From Candidatus Pedobacter colombiensis (GTDB lineage Bacteria; Bacteroidota; Bacteroidia; Sphingobacteriales; Sphingobacteriaceae): a stretch of 64,000 nt of DNA. The notes beneath the pieces were generated by a model. That model worked only from the letters and a program-made list of their open reading frames with translations. It was not told the origin of the DNA and ran no database searches. Every line of letters starts with the position of its first letter. Position 1 is the stretch's first letter. Of this stretch, positions 18,437 through 27,981 are shown piece after piece. The position numbers were made by a program, and so were the translations under genes. Location: positions 3,410,001 to 3,474,000 of the forward strand of contig CP119313.1 of assembly GCA_029202485.1 (NCBI GenBank), written 5' to 3'.

Positions 18437-19138
18437 TTAGCCTTTAGTTCTAACTGTACGTTGTTCTATTCTTTTCTCATAATTTGCCCCCTGAAAAATA
18501 CGGTGAACAAATACTCCAGGTGTATGAATCTGATCAGGATCAAGCTCACCGGCCTCGACCAGCTCCTCAACTTCTGCAATGGTCACTTTACCGGCCATAG
18601 CCATTACAGGATTAAAATTTCTACTGGTAGAACGGTAGATCAAATTCCCGGCAGTATCACCCTTCCAAGCTTTTACAATTGCAAAATCAGCATCAAAAGC
18701 GTACTCCATCAGATAATCTTTACCATTAAAGTTTCTCACCTCTTTACCTTCGGCTACTTCAGTGCCTACTCCTGCCGGAGTAAAAATTGCAGGCATACCA
18801 TAACCGGCAGCCATACATTTGGTAGCTAAAGTTCCCTGTGGAATAAGGTCCACCTCAAGCTCGCCACTCAATAACTGACGTTCAAACTCAGCATTTTCAC
18901 CCACATAAGAAGAGATCATTTTTTTTACCTGTCGCTGTTGCAGCAACAAGCCTATTCCAAAATCGTCTACCCCTGCATTGTTAGAAATGCAAGTCAATTT
19001 CTTAACACCTTTTTTTACCAACGCAGCAATACAATTTTCGGGAATACCGCATAAACCGAATCCACCGAGCATTAAAGTATCACCGTCTTCGATGTCCTTT
19101 ATAGCCTCCTCAGCACCTGAAACAACTTTATTGATCAT
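18437..19138 (-). CDS. 3-oxoacid CoA-transferase, subunit A
   Basis: The alpha subunit (233 residues) of the same CoA-transferase. Recognisable are GDTLMLGGFGLCGIPENCI (CoA-binding glycine loop), CISNNAGVDDFGIGLLL, SYVGENAEFE and IFTPAGVGTEVAEGKE. It lies first in the two-gene operon. The gap upstream to the divergent MBOAT gene is about 200 bases, with no confident promoter box. Confidence 0.93.
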   Translation of the reverse strand: MINKVVSGAEEAIKDIEDGDTLMLGGFGLCGIPENCIAALVKKGVKKLTCISNNAGVDDFGIGLLLQQRQVKKMISSYVGENAEFERQLLSGELEVDLIPQGTLATKCMAAGYGMPAIFTPAGVGTEVAEGKEVRNFNGKDYLMEYAFDADFAIVKAWKGDTAGNLIYRSTSRNFNPVMAMAGKVTIAEVEELVEAGELDPDQIHTPGVFVHRIFQGANYEKRIEQRTVRTKG

Positions 19139-19335
19139 ATCATTTGATTTTGCTACTAAATTATACTATATCTCGCGTACCGACCAAATATTTAGCGATT
19201 TATATAAAAATCATCATTAATGTCGAATAAGAGTGTATAACTAATGAACAAAACACTTTACATAAGTAACAAGCTGCATAATAAACGGTTTGAAAGTTAT
19301 TAAATTTAATTATGGCTCTAATGCTTCTTGAGTAT

Positions 19336-20772
19336 ATGTTATTTAACTCCTTAAGTTTTGCTCTTTTTTTACCGATAGTTTTTCTGCTATACTGGTTTGT
19401 AACTCGAGGTAATCTTAAGCTTCAAAATAGATTACTACTGGTTTCTAGTTATTATTTTTATGCCTGCTGGGATTACAGGTTCCTGTTTCTACTAATTTTC
19501 TCGACCTTGCTGGATTACTATTCCGGAATAAAAATAAGCAAGTCCAGCAGCAAAAAAGTAAAAAGGTTTTGGCTCTGGCTAAGTATTAGTATAAACTTAG
19601 GTTTTTTAGCTGTTTTTAAATATTTCAATTTCTTCGCAAGTTCTTTTGCTGATGGACTTTCCTTATTAGGCTTTCAGACTAGTTTTTTAACATTAAATGT
19701 GTTGCTACCTGTTGGGATTTCATTCTATACCTTTCATGGTTTATCTTACATCATAGACATTTATAAAGGCAGGATAAAGGAAGAACGCAATTTTGTAGAT
19801 TATTCGCTCTTTGTAAGCTTTTTCCCTTTACTTGTTGCCGGACCGATCGAAAGGGCCACCCATCTTTTGCCACAAATAAAAAAAGAAAGGAGTTTTGATG
19901 TTTCTAAAGCGGTAGACGGGCTAAGGCAGATCTTATGGGGCTTGTTTAAAAAGATTGTTATCGCAGATGGTTGTGCAGCGTATGCCAATATGATATTTAA
20001 CCATTCATCTGAATACAACGGCAGCACTTTAATTTTAGGTGCTTTATTTTTCACTTTCCAGATCTATTGCGACTTTTCTGGTTATTCAGATATTGCTTTA
20101 GGCACAGCTCGTCTTTTTGGTATTGATCTGTTAAAAAACTTTGCATTCCCCTATTTTTCAAGAGATATTGCCGAGTTCTGGCGCAGGTGGCACATCTCCT
20201 TGTCAACCTGGTTTAGAGACTATCTATATATCCCTTTGGGGGGAAGTAAAGGTAGCACCTGGAAAAAGATCCGAAACACGTTTATCATATTTCTGGTCAG
20301 TGGTTTTTGGCACGGAGCTAACTGGACCTTTATTGTCTGGGGACTTTTAAATGCCCTATATATTATGCCATCGATTTTCTTTGAAACGAATAGGAGAAAT
20401 CTGGATGTTGTAGCTGAGGGCAGAATTTTTCCCAATCTAAAGGAAACTATAGCTATGGGTATAACTTTTGGACTAACTGTGATTGCATGGGTATTTTTCA
20501 GAGCAAAGAACCTTCATCATGCTTTTGAATATCTAGGCGGCATGTTTTCCACCTCGGCCTTCAGCAAACCACAGTTACTTCCTCTACACCTTATATTGTT
20601 GATCATGATGTTTATGCTGATAGAATGGCGGGGAAGAACACAGGAGTATGCGATCGCCAATTTTGGGTTTAACTTCCCTAAGCCAGTAAGGTGGTCCTTT
20701 TATTATACATTGGTGGCAGCAATTGTTTGGTTTGCTGGCGAAAAGCAACAATTTATTTATTTCCAGTTTTAA
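19336..20772 (+). CDS. MBOAT-family membrane O-acyltransferase (AlgI-like)
   Basis: A polytopic membrane protein of 478 residues in the MBOAT family. AlgI-type members pass acetyl groups across the membrane for O-acetylation of exopolysaccharide, peptidoglycan or other glycans. The catalytic His is in GFWHGANWTFIVWG. The conserved DIAEFWRRWHISLSTWFRDY block and VGISFYTFHGLSY are present. The start was set at 19336 (MLFNSLSFALFLP), which is where the family begins; the upstream ATG at 19312 adds 8 residues. It is followed after one base by an SGNH-like gene, the usual periplasmic partner that completes the transfer. Confidence 0.92.
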   Translation: MLFNSLSFALFLPIVFLLYWFVTRGNLKLQNRLLLVSSYYFYACWDYRFLFLLIFSTLLDYYSGIKISKSSSKKVKRFWLWLSISINLGFLAVFKYFNFFASSFADGLSLLGFQTSFLTLNVLLPVGISFYTFHGLSYIIDIYKGRIKEERNFVDYSLFVSFFPLLVAGPIERATHLLPQIKKERSFDVSKAVDGLRQILWGLFKKIVIADGCAAYANMIFNHSSEYNGSTLILGALFFTFQIYCDFSGYSDIALGTARLFGIDLLKNFAFPYFSRDIAEFWRRWHISLSTWFRDYLYIPLGGSKGSTWKKIRNTFIIFLVSGFWHGANWTFIVWGLLNALYIMPSIFFETNRRNLDVVAEGRIFPNLKETIAMGITFGLTVIAWVFFRAKNLHHAFEYLGGMFSTSAFSKPQLLPLHLILLIMMFMLIEWRGRTQEYAIANFGFNFPKPVRWSFYYTLVAAIVWFAGEKQQFIYFQF

Positions 20773-20773
20773 T

Positions 20774-21703
20774 ATGAAACAGTTCCTAAAATCTACACTA
20801 CTATTTCTGCTACCGTTAATGGTTTTCGGAGCCTCTGCCGAATTTCTCCTTCGTCATATTCCAAATGATTATGAACTTAAAAATAATTACCTAACAATGC
20901 ACGGAAAGGAGATCACCATCTTATTCCTGGGGAGTTCGCATGCCTTTTATGGAGTTAATCCAGCCTATGTGAAAGAGAAATCCTTCAATGCGGCTTATGT
21001 TTCTCAATCGCTAGATTTAGATGAAAAGATCCTTGAAAAACATAGTGGGGACTTGACAAACTTAAAACTCATTGCCATACCTATTTCTTATTTTAGTTTA
21101 TTTAGCTCTTTAAAGGATAACGAAGAAAGCTGGCGACTGAAAAACTATGAGATCTATTATGGAATCAGGACGGGCGACCTTTCTAATCACTTTGAAATAT
21201 TTAGTAAATTTGAACAAAACATGTACAAGCTCTATTTGTACCTTATTAAAAAAAATAGCTTCATCAGCTCTTCAAATTTAGGCTGGGGCATATACAAGAA
21301 GCCTGAGCATAAAATTGATTTCCTTATGGCCGGAATCGAAGCTGCAAAAAGGCATAGCGGTATGGATAATGAACATTTAGCAAAGAATAAAGCTATTTTA
21401 GAGCACATGATTAGCTTTGCCAAACAAAGACATATACAAATATTATTTTATACACCACCAGCCTACATAACCTACATAGAGCACCTCAATGCAAAACAAT
21501 TGAACCAGACAACACATCTAATGGTGGATCTGGCCGCACATTGTCATAATGTGACTTATGTAAATTTATTAAAAGATAACTCATTCCAGTTTTCAGACTT
21601 CCATGATGCGGATCATTTAAACACTTTAGGTGCTAAAAAACTTTCTATTGAACTTGATGCATTAATCCACCATATCCATCTGACAGCCAACAATCTTAAT
21701 TAA
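20774..21703 (+). CDS. SGNH-like periplasmic acetyltransferase partner of MBOAT protein
   Basis: A 309-residue protein with an N-terminal membrane anchor or signal (MKQFLKSTLLFLLPLMVFG). An SGNH-type active site is suggested by GSSHAFYGVNP (nucleophilic Ser in block I) and DADHLNTLGA near the C-terminus (Asp-x-x-His pair). By analogy to AlgJ/AlgX and similar MBOAT partners, it would accept acetyl groups from the neighbouring MBOAT protein and place them on a glycan. The start at 20774 lies one base after the MBOAT stop; a longer reading frame from 20723 overlaps it and lacks support. Its last 8 bases overlap the convergent mutS2 gene. Confidence 0.8.
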   Translation: MKQFLKSTLLFLLPLMVFGASAEFLLRHIPNDYELKNNYLTMHGKEITILFLGSSHAFYGVNPAYVKEKSFNAAYVSQSLDLDEKILEKHSGDLTNLKLIAIPISYFSLFSSLKDNEESWRLKNYEIYYGIRTGDLSNHFEIFSKFEQNMYKLYLYLIKKNSFISSSNLGWGIYKKPEHKIDFLMAGIEAAKRHSGMDNEHLAKNKAILEHMISFAKQRHIQILFYTPPAYITYIEHLNAKQLNQTTHLMVDLAAHCHNVTYVNLLKDNSFQFSDFHDADHLNTLGAKKLSIELDALIHHIHLTANNLN

Positions 21704-24068
21704 AATAAACATAGGTAATACCATCCCCACCTCTGTCAGCATGTTCATCTTCAACACGGTTTATCTGACTATATTTTTTAAGGTACTGTCTGATCATTTT
21801 TCTAAGGATACCATCTCCTTTACCGTGAATCAATTTAACAACCGGAAAGCCAAGCATAATCGACTTATCGAGATATTTCTCTACCTCATGCAGTGCATCT
21901 TCTGTGCGCATTCCCCTTAAGTCCAATTCAGCATTAAAACTACTGATCGCTTCAGAAATACTGCCGGAATAAGAATTACTTTGTACAATTTTCTTGGCCT
22001 GTTTATTGCTAATCTTTTGCACCCTGTTCTTCTTCACTATAGACCGTAGATCGCCAAGTGCCAATACCAGGTTATCTCTATTAATTTCTAAAACCTGGCC
22101 CATGGTTTCAGTCCCTTTCAATTGCACCAAATCCCCCACTTCAATAGGCGTATTTAAAGGCTGAGGCACTTCCGGCTTTTTCTCTTCCTTTACCTGATGT
22201 TGTACCAAAACCTTTTGCAGATTTTGTCTCAGTTCCTTGGTCACCACTTTATCGGCTTGCTTCTCTTTAATCTCTGCAATGGTATTTTCAACCAGCTTAT
22301 TTGCATTCTTGATGATAGATTGAGCCTCCAGCTTTGCTTCTTTAATCAGCAATTTCTTGTTTTCTTCCAGGAACGACTTCAGCTTCTCATTCTCAGCAAC
22401 CAGATTTTTCACTTTATTCTGCTGGGTAGATAAATTCAATTTAGTATCATAAATATGCTTTTTCTCCCGTTCCAGATCAACCAACAAACTGTCAAGCTTA
22501 TTCTGATTGGTTCCTGTTTTTACGCGGGCCAATTCAAGCACCTCTTTTTGCAAACCTATATTTTGAGCAATTTCAAAAGCATAAGAGCTTCCGGGCTTGC
22601 CAATTTCCAAAACATACAAAGGTTTCATTTTGTCATTATCAAACAACATCGAAGCATTCTCCAGTCCAGGTGTGTTACCGGCAAATAGCTTTAAATTAGA
22701 ATAGTGGGTAGTAATTACGCCCCGCACCTTTTTATTGTTCAAAACTTCCAATACGGCCTCAGCAATTGGCCCACCAAATTGTGGGTCAGTACCGGTACCG
22801 AACTCATCAATCAGCACCAACGATTTAGGTGTAGCATGAGCTACAAAATACCGCATCTTGGTTAAATGCGCACTATATGTACTCAGGTCACTTTCAATAG
22901 ATTGATCGTCACCAATGTCAGCAAAAATATGATCGAATATCCCCACTTCACTCGATTCATGAGCGGGAATTAACAATCCGGATTGTACCATCAGCTGAAG
23001 TAAACCCACTGTTTTCATACAAACAGATTTACCACCGGCATTAGGTCCGGAAACAAGCATAATCCTCAACTCCTCATTGATATGAATATTCAGTGGAACA
23101 ACTGTCTTTTTATCTTCTTTAAAGGAAAGATACAACAGTGGATGCGATGCATTGATCAGCTTAGTTTTTGCTGCAGGGATCAACACAGGCATATCCGCCT
23201 CCACATCTATCGCAAACAAAGCCTTTGCCCTAACAAAATCTACCTTGGTCAAGAAGCCATGGTACGACAACAATAAAGGCGTATAAGGCCTTAAATCATT
23301 GGTTAATGCAATCAATATCCTAATAATTTCCCTTCGCTTATCAAACTCAAGGTCGCGCAGCTTATTGTTTAACGTAAAAACTTCCTCCGGTTCTATATAA
23401 ACGGTCTGTCCACTTGCAGATTCATCATGAATAAAACCACGCAACTTCCTTTTATTCTCAGCCAGTACCGGGATACACATCCGGCCATCACGAATGGTTA
23501 AACTTCCATCAGCTACCCAATTGTTACCAACAGCTTGCTTATAGATCGAATCCATCCGCCTGCGTACATCATGCTCAGTTTTGGCGATATCGCCAATAAT
23601 ACTTTGCAGTTCATGCGAAGCATTGGGCTTAATTTTCCCCTTTGGGTCAAGAACAGTCTCTATTTTTTTAAGAATATTTTTTTCTACCGGAAGGTGTTCA
23701 AATAAGGCTTCCAGATTAGGATAAACATCCTTCCTTTCTTCAAAAAATCGCAAAACAGAAAATACCGTCTGCAAAGAAACATACATCTGGTACAATTCCT
23801 CTTCAACCAGGTAAGCCCCTTCTACCCTGATCTTTTCAGCAAAGGTCTTAATATCAAAAAAAGTACTGATTTGCAAAGGCTCCTGGTTTTCGAGGATACT
23901 TTTAAACTCATACGTTTGCCTCAAAAACTTATTGATCTGGTCAAACTTGGTCATTACCTGCATTTTCCCAACCATTTCTTGTCCCATTGGACTCAAACAG
24001 TGTTTATAAATAAGTTGCCTTACCTCATTAAACCCCAAACGCTCCAAACAATTCTCCGGATATAACAT
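21696..24068 (-). CDS. mutS2: MutS2 (Smr-domain MutS homologue)
   Basis: A 790-residue MutS2 protein. It lacks the mismatch-recognition domain of MutS1. It has the helical core, an ATPase with Walker A SGPNAGGKSVCMKT, Walker B LVLIDEFGTGTD and the ITTHYSNLK switch, then a long Lys/Glu coiled coil (about residues 515-620). A KOW-like segment and a C-terminal Smr nuclease domain (LDLRGMRTEDALHEVEKYLD, HGKGDGILR) complete it. Family roles are suppression of recombination and rescue of collided ribosomes. It is followed upstream by a DUF4296 lipoprotein on the same strand, 7 bases apart. Confidence 0.96.
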   Translation of the reverse strand: MLYPENCLERLGFNEVRQLIYKHCLSPMGQEMVGKMQVMTKFDQINKFLRQTYEFKSILENQEPLQISTFFDIKTFAEKIRVEGAYLVEEELYQMYVSLQTVFSVLRFFEERKDVYPNLEALFEHLPVEKNILKKIETVLDPKGKIKPNASHELQSIIGDIAKTEHDVRRRMDSIYKQAVGNNWVADGSLTIRDGRMCIPVLAENKRKLRGFIHDESASGQTVYIEPEEVFTLNNKLRDLEFDKRREIIRILIALTNDLRPYTPLLLSYHGFLTKVDFVRAKALFAIDVEADMPVLIPAAKTKLINASHPLLYLSFKEDKKTVVPLNIHINEELRIMLVSGPNAGGKSVCMKTVGLLQLMVQSGLLIPAHESSEVGIFDHIFADIGDDQSIESDLSTYSAHLTKMRYFVAHATPKSLVLIDEFGTGTDPQFGGPIAEAVLEVLNNKKVRGVITTHYSNLKLFAGNTPGLENASMLFDNDKMKPLYVLEIGKPGSSYAFEIAQNIGLQKEVLELARVKTGTNQNKLDSLLVDLEREKKHIYDTKLNLSTQQNKVKNLVAENEKLKSFLEENKKLLIKEAKLEAQSIIKNANKLVENTIAEIKEKQADKVVTKELRQNLQKVLVQHQVKEEKKPEVPQPLNTPIEVGDLVQLKGTETMGQVLEINRDNLVLALGDLRSIVKKNRVQKISNKQAKKIVQSNSYSGSISEAISSFNAELDLRGMRTEDALHEVEKYLDKSIMLGFPVVKLIHGKGDGILRKMIRQYLKKYSQINRVEDEHADRGGDGITYVYFN

Positions 24069-24075
24069 ACTTATT

Positions 24076-24630
24076 TTAAATCTTTGGGACTTTATAGTCC
24101 ATTTTTAATCTGATCACGTCAATATTCTTTTTAACCGTATCTTTTAACTTAGCGGTATCTGTTAACTTAGCCCCCTTCAGTTTAGTCCGATCTTTCAACA
24201 AAAAGTCAGCCCAGAAAGTTGAATCAGCGGTTCTGGTCGAATCCCGAATCGTTTTCATCTTTATTTTTAACATTTCATTTGCATTAAAAATAGAATCTGC
24301 CTTTACAATGGCATCCCTTTCCTTTTTCAACTGGCCGGTAACTTTTACATAAATATCATTTAATACCTGGGGCTCTTTATAATAGTAATTCATGCTCCTC
24401 GCATACAAGGCTGAATCGATATCATATTTCTTATAAATGCTTTTGTAGTAGCCCGCAGCGATTATTTTAACTGAATCGGGACGGGCAAGCTGGCCAAGAT
24501 AGCTATCCGCAATATGTATATCGTGCAATACCTTAGCCATCTCATCTGGCTGTATGATATCTTTTGGGATACCGGGTTTACATCCTGAGCTAAAAAAAAA
24601 GATAATTACGATATATAGAAAGTTCCTCAT
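24076..24630 (-). CDS. DUF4296-domain lipoprotein
   Basis: A 184-residue lipoprotein with lipobox FSSGC at Cys17. The following region (IIQPDEMAKVLHDIHIADSYL) is the DUF4296 core, a helical domain restricted to Bacteroidota with no assigned function. The C-terminal half is charged and Lys/Asp/Thr rich. It lies 7 bases upstream of mutS2, so they are likely co-transcribed. Confidence 0.88.
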   Translation of the reverse strand: MRNFLYIVIIFFFSSGCKPGIPKDIIQPDEMAKVLHDIHIADSYLGQLARPDSVKIIAAGYYKSIYKKYDIDSALYARSMNYYYKEPQVLNDIYVKVTGQLKKERDAIVKADSIFNANEMLKIKMKTIRDSTRTADSTFWADFLLKDRTKLKGAKLTDTAKLKDTVKKNIDVIRLKMDYKVPKI

Positions 24631-24700
24631 TATGTTAAAACATCATTATTTCTTAGACAAAGTTCGCTAAGGTTGTTAATTTTACCAAAAATACTGATAA

Positions 24701-25393
24701 ATGAGTATAGCAGATAACTTATTAAAATATAAAAACGAATTAGATCCTATATCCGTTAAACTAATTGCGGTGTCTAAATACCAGGAAGCTGATGCTGTTT
24801 TGGAAGCTTATAATGCCGGACAAAGGGTATTTGGTGAGAATATTGTACAGGAACTGGTTGATAAACAAGCCAAGCTACCGCAAGATATAGAATGGCACCT
24901 GATAGGCCATTTGCAAACCAATAAGGTTAAATACATCGCTCCTTTTATTAGCTTGATCCAATCGGTAGACAGCTTAAAATTATTGACGGAGATCAATAAA
25001 CAAGCCCTTAAAAACAAACGGGTAATTGATTGCCTCCTTCAGATCTATATTGCTGATGAGGATACCAAGTTTGGACTGGGTTTTGATGAAGCCATAGAAC
25101 TGCTTCGCTCTGATGAGTTTGCCGCTTTGCAAAATATACGCATTGTAGGCATTATGGGTATCGCCAGCAACAATGCATTGGAAAAACAAACCTCTGATGA
25201 GTTTAATGAATTAAAAGTATTGTTTGATGGGATTAAGCTAAGTTTCTTTAGAAAGGCAGACTATTTTAAAGAAATATCAATGGGTATGTCGGGTGACTAT
25301 AAACTAGCCATTGCACAAGGTAGTACAATGGTACGCATTGGCAGCAGCATTTTTGGGAAGAGAAAGGTTAAACATTATAAAGAAGAGTTGTAA
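24701..25393 (+). CDS. YggS-family PLP homeostasis protein
   Basis: A 230-residue single-domain alanine racemase-like barrel that binds pyridoxal phosphate and helps control free PLP levels. PLP would attach to the Lys in LIAVSKYQ. Other marks are RVFGENIVQEL, WHLIGHLQTNKVKYI, MGMSGDYKLAI and GSTMVRIGSSIFG. It is the first gene of a tight plus-strand run ending with the methyltransferase at 29.2 kb. Confidence 0.94.
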   Translation: MSIADNLLKYKNELDPISVKLIAVSKYQEADAVLEAYNAGQRVFGENIVQELVDKQAKLPQDIEWHLIGHLQTNKVKYIAPFISLIQSVDSLKLLTEINKQALKNKRVIDCLLQIYIADEDTKFGLGFDEAIELLRSDEFAALQNIRIVGIMGIASNNALEKQTSDEFNELKVLFDGIKLSFFRKADYFKEISMGMSGDYKLAIAQGSTMVRIGSSIFGKRKVKHYKEEL

Positions 25394-25399
25394 GGAAGA

Positions 25400-25876
25400 A
25401 TGAACATAAATATAAGGGTAGCTGTAAAAGAAGATTGTGTAAGATTACTGGAACTGGTACATGAGCTGGCGCTTTACGAAAAGGCTCCTGAGGAGGTTAC
25501 AGTTACTTTGGAAGAGTTTATTGACGCAGGTTTTGGCGAACATAAGGTGTGGGATGCTTTTGTAGCTGAGGTGGATGGTTTTATTGCAGGTTTTGCTATT
25601 TATTATACCAGATACTCCACATGGAAAGGCTGTCGCCTATATCTGGAAGATTTTATTGTAACAGAATCTTACAGAGGTAAAGGCATTGGCAAATTACTTT
25701 TTGAGCGTGTCGTACAAGAGGCAAAAGATAAAAACTATAATGGTATGAACTGGCAGGTTTTAGATTGGAATGAGCCAGCGCTTAACTTTTACAATAAATA
25801 TGACGCGCAATTGGATACAGGTTGGCTTAATGCCTCCTTCTCTACTGAGCAATTAAAGATGAAATCATATCAATAA
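25400..25876 (+). CDS. GNAT-family N-acetyltransferase
   Basis: A 158-residue GNAT enzyme that moves acetyl from acetyl-CoA to an unidentified amine. The acetyl-CoA-binding motif A reads YRGKGIGKLLFERV, and the region FYNKYDAQLD resembles the C-terminal motif B. It resembles the diamine/thialysine N-acetyltransferase branch in having YSTWKGCRLYLEDFIV. It begins 6 bases after the previous gene. Confidence 0.9.
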   Translation: MNINIRVAVKEDCVRLLELVHELALYEKAPEEVTVTLEEFIDAGFGEHKVWDAFVAEVDGFIAGFAIYYTRYSTWKGCRLYLEDFIVTESYRGKGIGKLLFERVVQEAKDKNYNGMNWQVLDWNEPALNFYNKYDAQLDTGWLNASFSTEQLKMKSYQ

Positions 25877-25887
25877 AAACCTATCCT

Positions 25888-26694
25888 ATGAAAAAATTAG
25901 CTCTTTTATTCATCTCTCTAAGCTTTATAGCTTGTCAGAATGAGAAAAAAACCATTAATGGTTCAGACAATATAAATGAAACGGATTACACCAGCCTGTC
26001 TTTTAAATATGACTCGGTAAAAGTATCCAGTAATTTCGTAATTAAGAGCAATGAAAATACAACGGACACCACAAAAGCGGTCATCAGGTATCCTGTATTT
26101 CAAGACCAGCAAATCAACCAGTTTATTGAGCAAAAGGTAATGAATTGTGCAAATGAGGGTGAGCATTATACCACCTACAAAGATTTCACCAATGCTTTTG
26201 TTAAGAATTTTGACTCTTTCAGCACGGAGAATAAAGATTATGGACAAACCTGGTTTATGGATGCAAAAGTAGAGGTTAAAGAACAGCACCCACAGTACCT
26301 TTCTTTTCTGCTCACTTTTGTAAATTATGAAGGCGGTGCACATCCTAACAGCGCTTACACCTACCTGAATTACGATCCGCAAAATCATAAGGAGGTTGTT
26401 TTAGATTCACTGATCAATCCCGGCTCAATGCCAAAATTAACTGCTATAGCAGAAAAGGTATTTAGAAAAAATGAAAAGCTATCCCCAACTGCGAGTTTAA
26501 AAGACAATTACTTCTTTGAAAACGATAAGTTTAGCTTAAATCAAAATTTCAGCATTACCAAAAAAGGTCTAAAGTTCCTTTATAATCCATATGAAATTAA
26601 AGCTTATGCCTACGGAATTACTGAGCTGGTTATTCCTTTTGCCGATTTAAAGGATATCGCAAAACCAAACAGCTTACTTAACCCCGCTAATTAA
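25888..26694 (+). CDS. DUF4163/DUF3298-domain lipoprotein
   Basis: A 268-residue predicted lipoprotein (lipobox SFIAC, Cys16). The mature part matches the RsiV-like DUF4163 plus DUF3298 layout, marked by YPVFQDQQINQFIEQKV and YEGGAHPNSAYTYLNYD. The anti-sigma protein RsiV carries such a domain and uses it to bind lysozyme, but here there is no cytoplasmic anti-sigma part and no sigma gene, so a different role (ligand binding or envelope stress) is likely. It is located in the middle of the YggS-aspartokinase run. Confidence 0.85.
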   Translation: MKKLALLFISLSFIACQNEKKTINGSDNINETDYTSLSFKYDSVKVSSNFVIKSNENTTDTTKAVIRYPVFQDQQINQFIEQKVMNCANEGEHYTTYKDFTNAFVKNFDSFSTENKDYGQTWFMDAKVEVKEQHPQYLSFLLTFVNYEGGAHPNSAYTYLNYDPQNHKEVVLDSLINPGSMPKLTAIAEKVFRKNEKLSPTASLKDNYFFENDKFSLNQNFSITKKGLKFLYNPYEIKAYAYGITELVIPFADLKDIAKPNSLLNPAN

Positions 26695-26698
26695 AAAA

Positions 26699-27973
26699 AT
26701 GAAAGTATTCAAATTTGGAGGAGCATCTGTTAAAGATGCCGATGGAGTGAGAAACGTCGCGTCAATCATCAATAACCACGAAGGTCATCAATTACTCATT
26801 GTTGTTTCCGCAATGGGAAAAATGACGAATAGACTGGAAGACCTGACTAAGGCTTATTTAAACAATCAGGACGATGTATTGCAAATATTTGAAGAGATAA
26901 AACTATACCACTTTAACATTTTAAATCAACTCTTTCCAGATCACAATCACCCAATATTTAATGATATTGTAAATACGTTTGTAGAGATAGACTGGCTGAT
27001 TGAAGAGCAACCTGATGATGCGCCCGATTATATTTACGACCAGATCGTTTCTATCGGCGAGATTGTTTCCACTAAAATATTAGCAGCATGGTTGGGAACT
27101 TTACGTGACAATGTAAAATGGGTAGATGCCCGCAATTTCATCCATACCGACAATACCTATCGTGAAGCCTCACTAAACTGGGAAAAAACGGAAACAGAAA
27201 TAAAGAAGAATCTGGAACCAATTTTGGCCGAAAATATTGTCGTAACGCAGGGATTTATTGGTAGTACCAGCGAAAACTTTACGACTACGTTAGGGCGTGA
27301 AGGTTCTGATTATTCTGCAGCCATATTTTCTGCCTGTTTAAATGCAGAATCGGTAACCATCTGGAAAGATGTACCCGGCGTTTTAAATGCCGACCCTAAA
27401 TGGTTTGATGAAACAGAAAGAATTCCTCAGCTTTCTTACCATGATGCAATAGAACTGTCCTATTATGGTGCCACCGTTATCCATCCAAAAACCATCAAGC
27501 CTATACAAAACAAAAATATACCTTTATATGTACGCTCATTTCTTCATCCAAATGCTGAAGGAACAGCTATTACCGATCTAAAGAACCATTTGCATGTACC
27601 TTCCTTTATTTTTAAAGTAAACCAGGCTTTATTATCTATATTCCCTAAAGATTTTTCGTTCATTATTGAAGAGAACCTGAGTCATATTTTTAGCCTGTTC
27701 CATAAACACAGGGTTAAAATCAATACCATGCTCAACTCTGCCATCAGTTTTTCCATCAGCTTTGATTATGATGAGAAAAAACTGGAAGCTTTAATCGCAG
27801 ATTTATCTAAGGATTACAAAACGAAATACAATACCGGAGTAGAATTGGTTACCATCAGGTATTACAACCAGGAAACAATAGATCGCGTAACGGTAAATAA
27901 GAACATTCTTTTGGAGGTAAAAAGTAGAAATACCTGTCAGATTGTAATGAAAGATAAAAAAGAAACGGAGTAA
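26699..27973 (+). CDS. aspartate kinase
   Basis: A 424-residue monofunctional aspartokinase, catalysing ATP-dependent phosphorylation of aspartate, the first step toward lysine, threonine and methionine. The kinase core begins with VFKFGGASVKDADGVRN. The VTQGFIGST and TTLGREGSDYSAA blocks and the HPKTIKPIQNKNIPLYVRSF segment are family typical. The C-terminal 120 residues form an ACT-like regulatory region with weaker conservation. The start is 4 bases after the preceding stop. Confidence 0.94.
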   Translation: MKVFKFGGASVKDADGVRNVASIINNHEGHQLLIVVSAMGKMTNRLEDLTKAYLNNQDDVLQIFEEIKLYHFNILNQLFPDHNHPIFNDIVNTFVEIDWLIEEQPDDAPDYIYDQIVSIGEIVSTKILAAWLGTLRDNVKWVDARNFIHTDNTYREASLNWEKTETEIKKNLEPILAENIVVTQGFIGSTSENFTTTLGREGSDYSAAIFSACLNAESVTIWKDVPGVLNADPKWFDETERIPQLSYHDAIELSYYGATVIHPKTIKPIQNKNIPLYVRSFLHPNAEGTAITDLKNHLHVPSFIFKVNQALLSIFPKDFSFIIEENLSHIFSLFHKHRVKINTMLNSAISFSISFDYDEKKLEALIADLSKDYKTKYNTGVELVTIRYYNQETIDRVTVNKNILLEVKSRNTCQIVMKDKKETE

Positions 27974-27981
27974 ACAGATCC

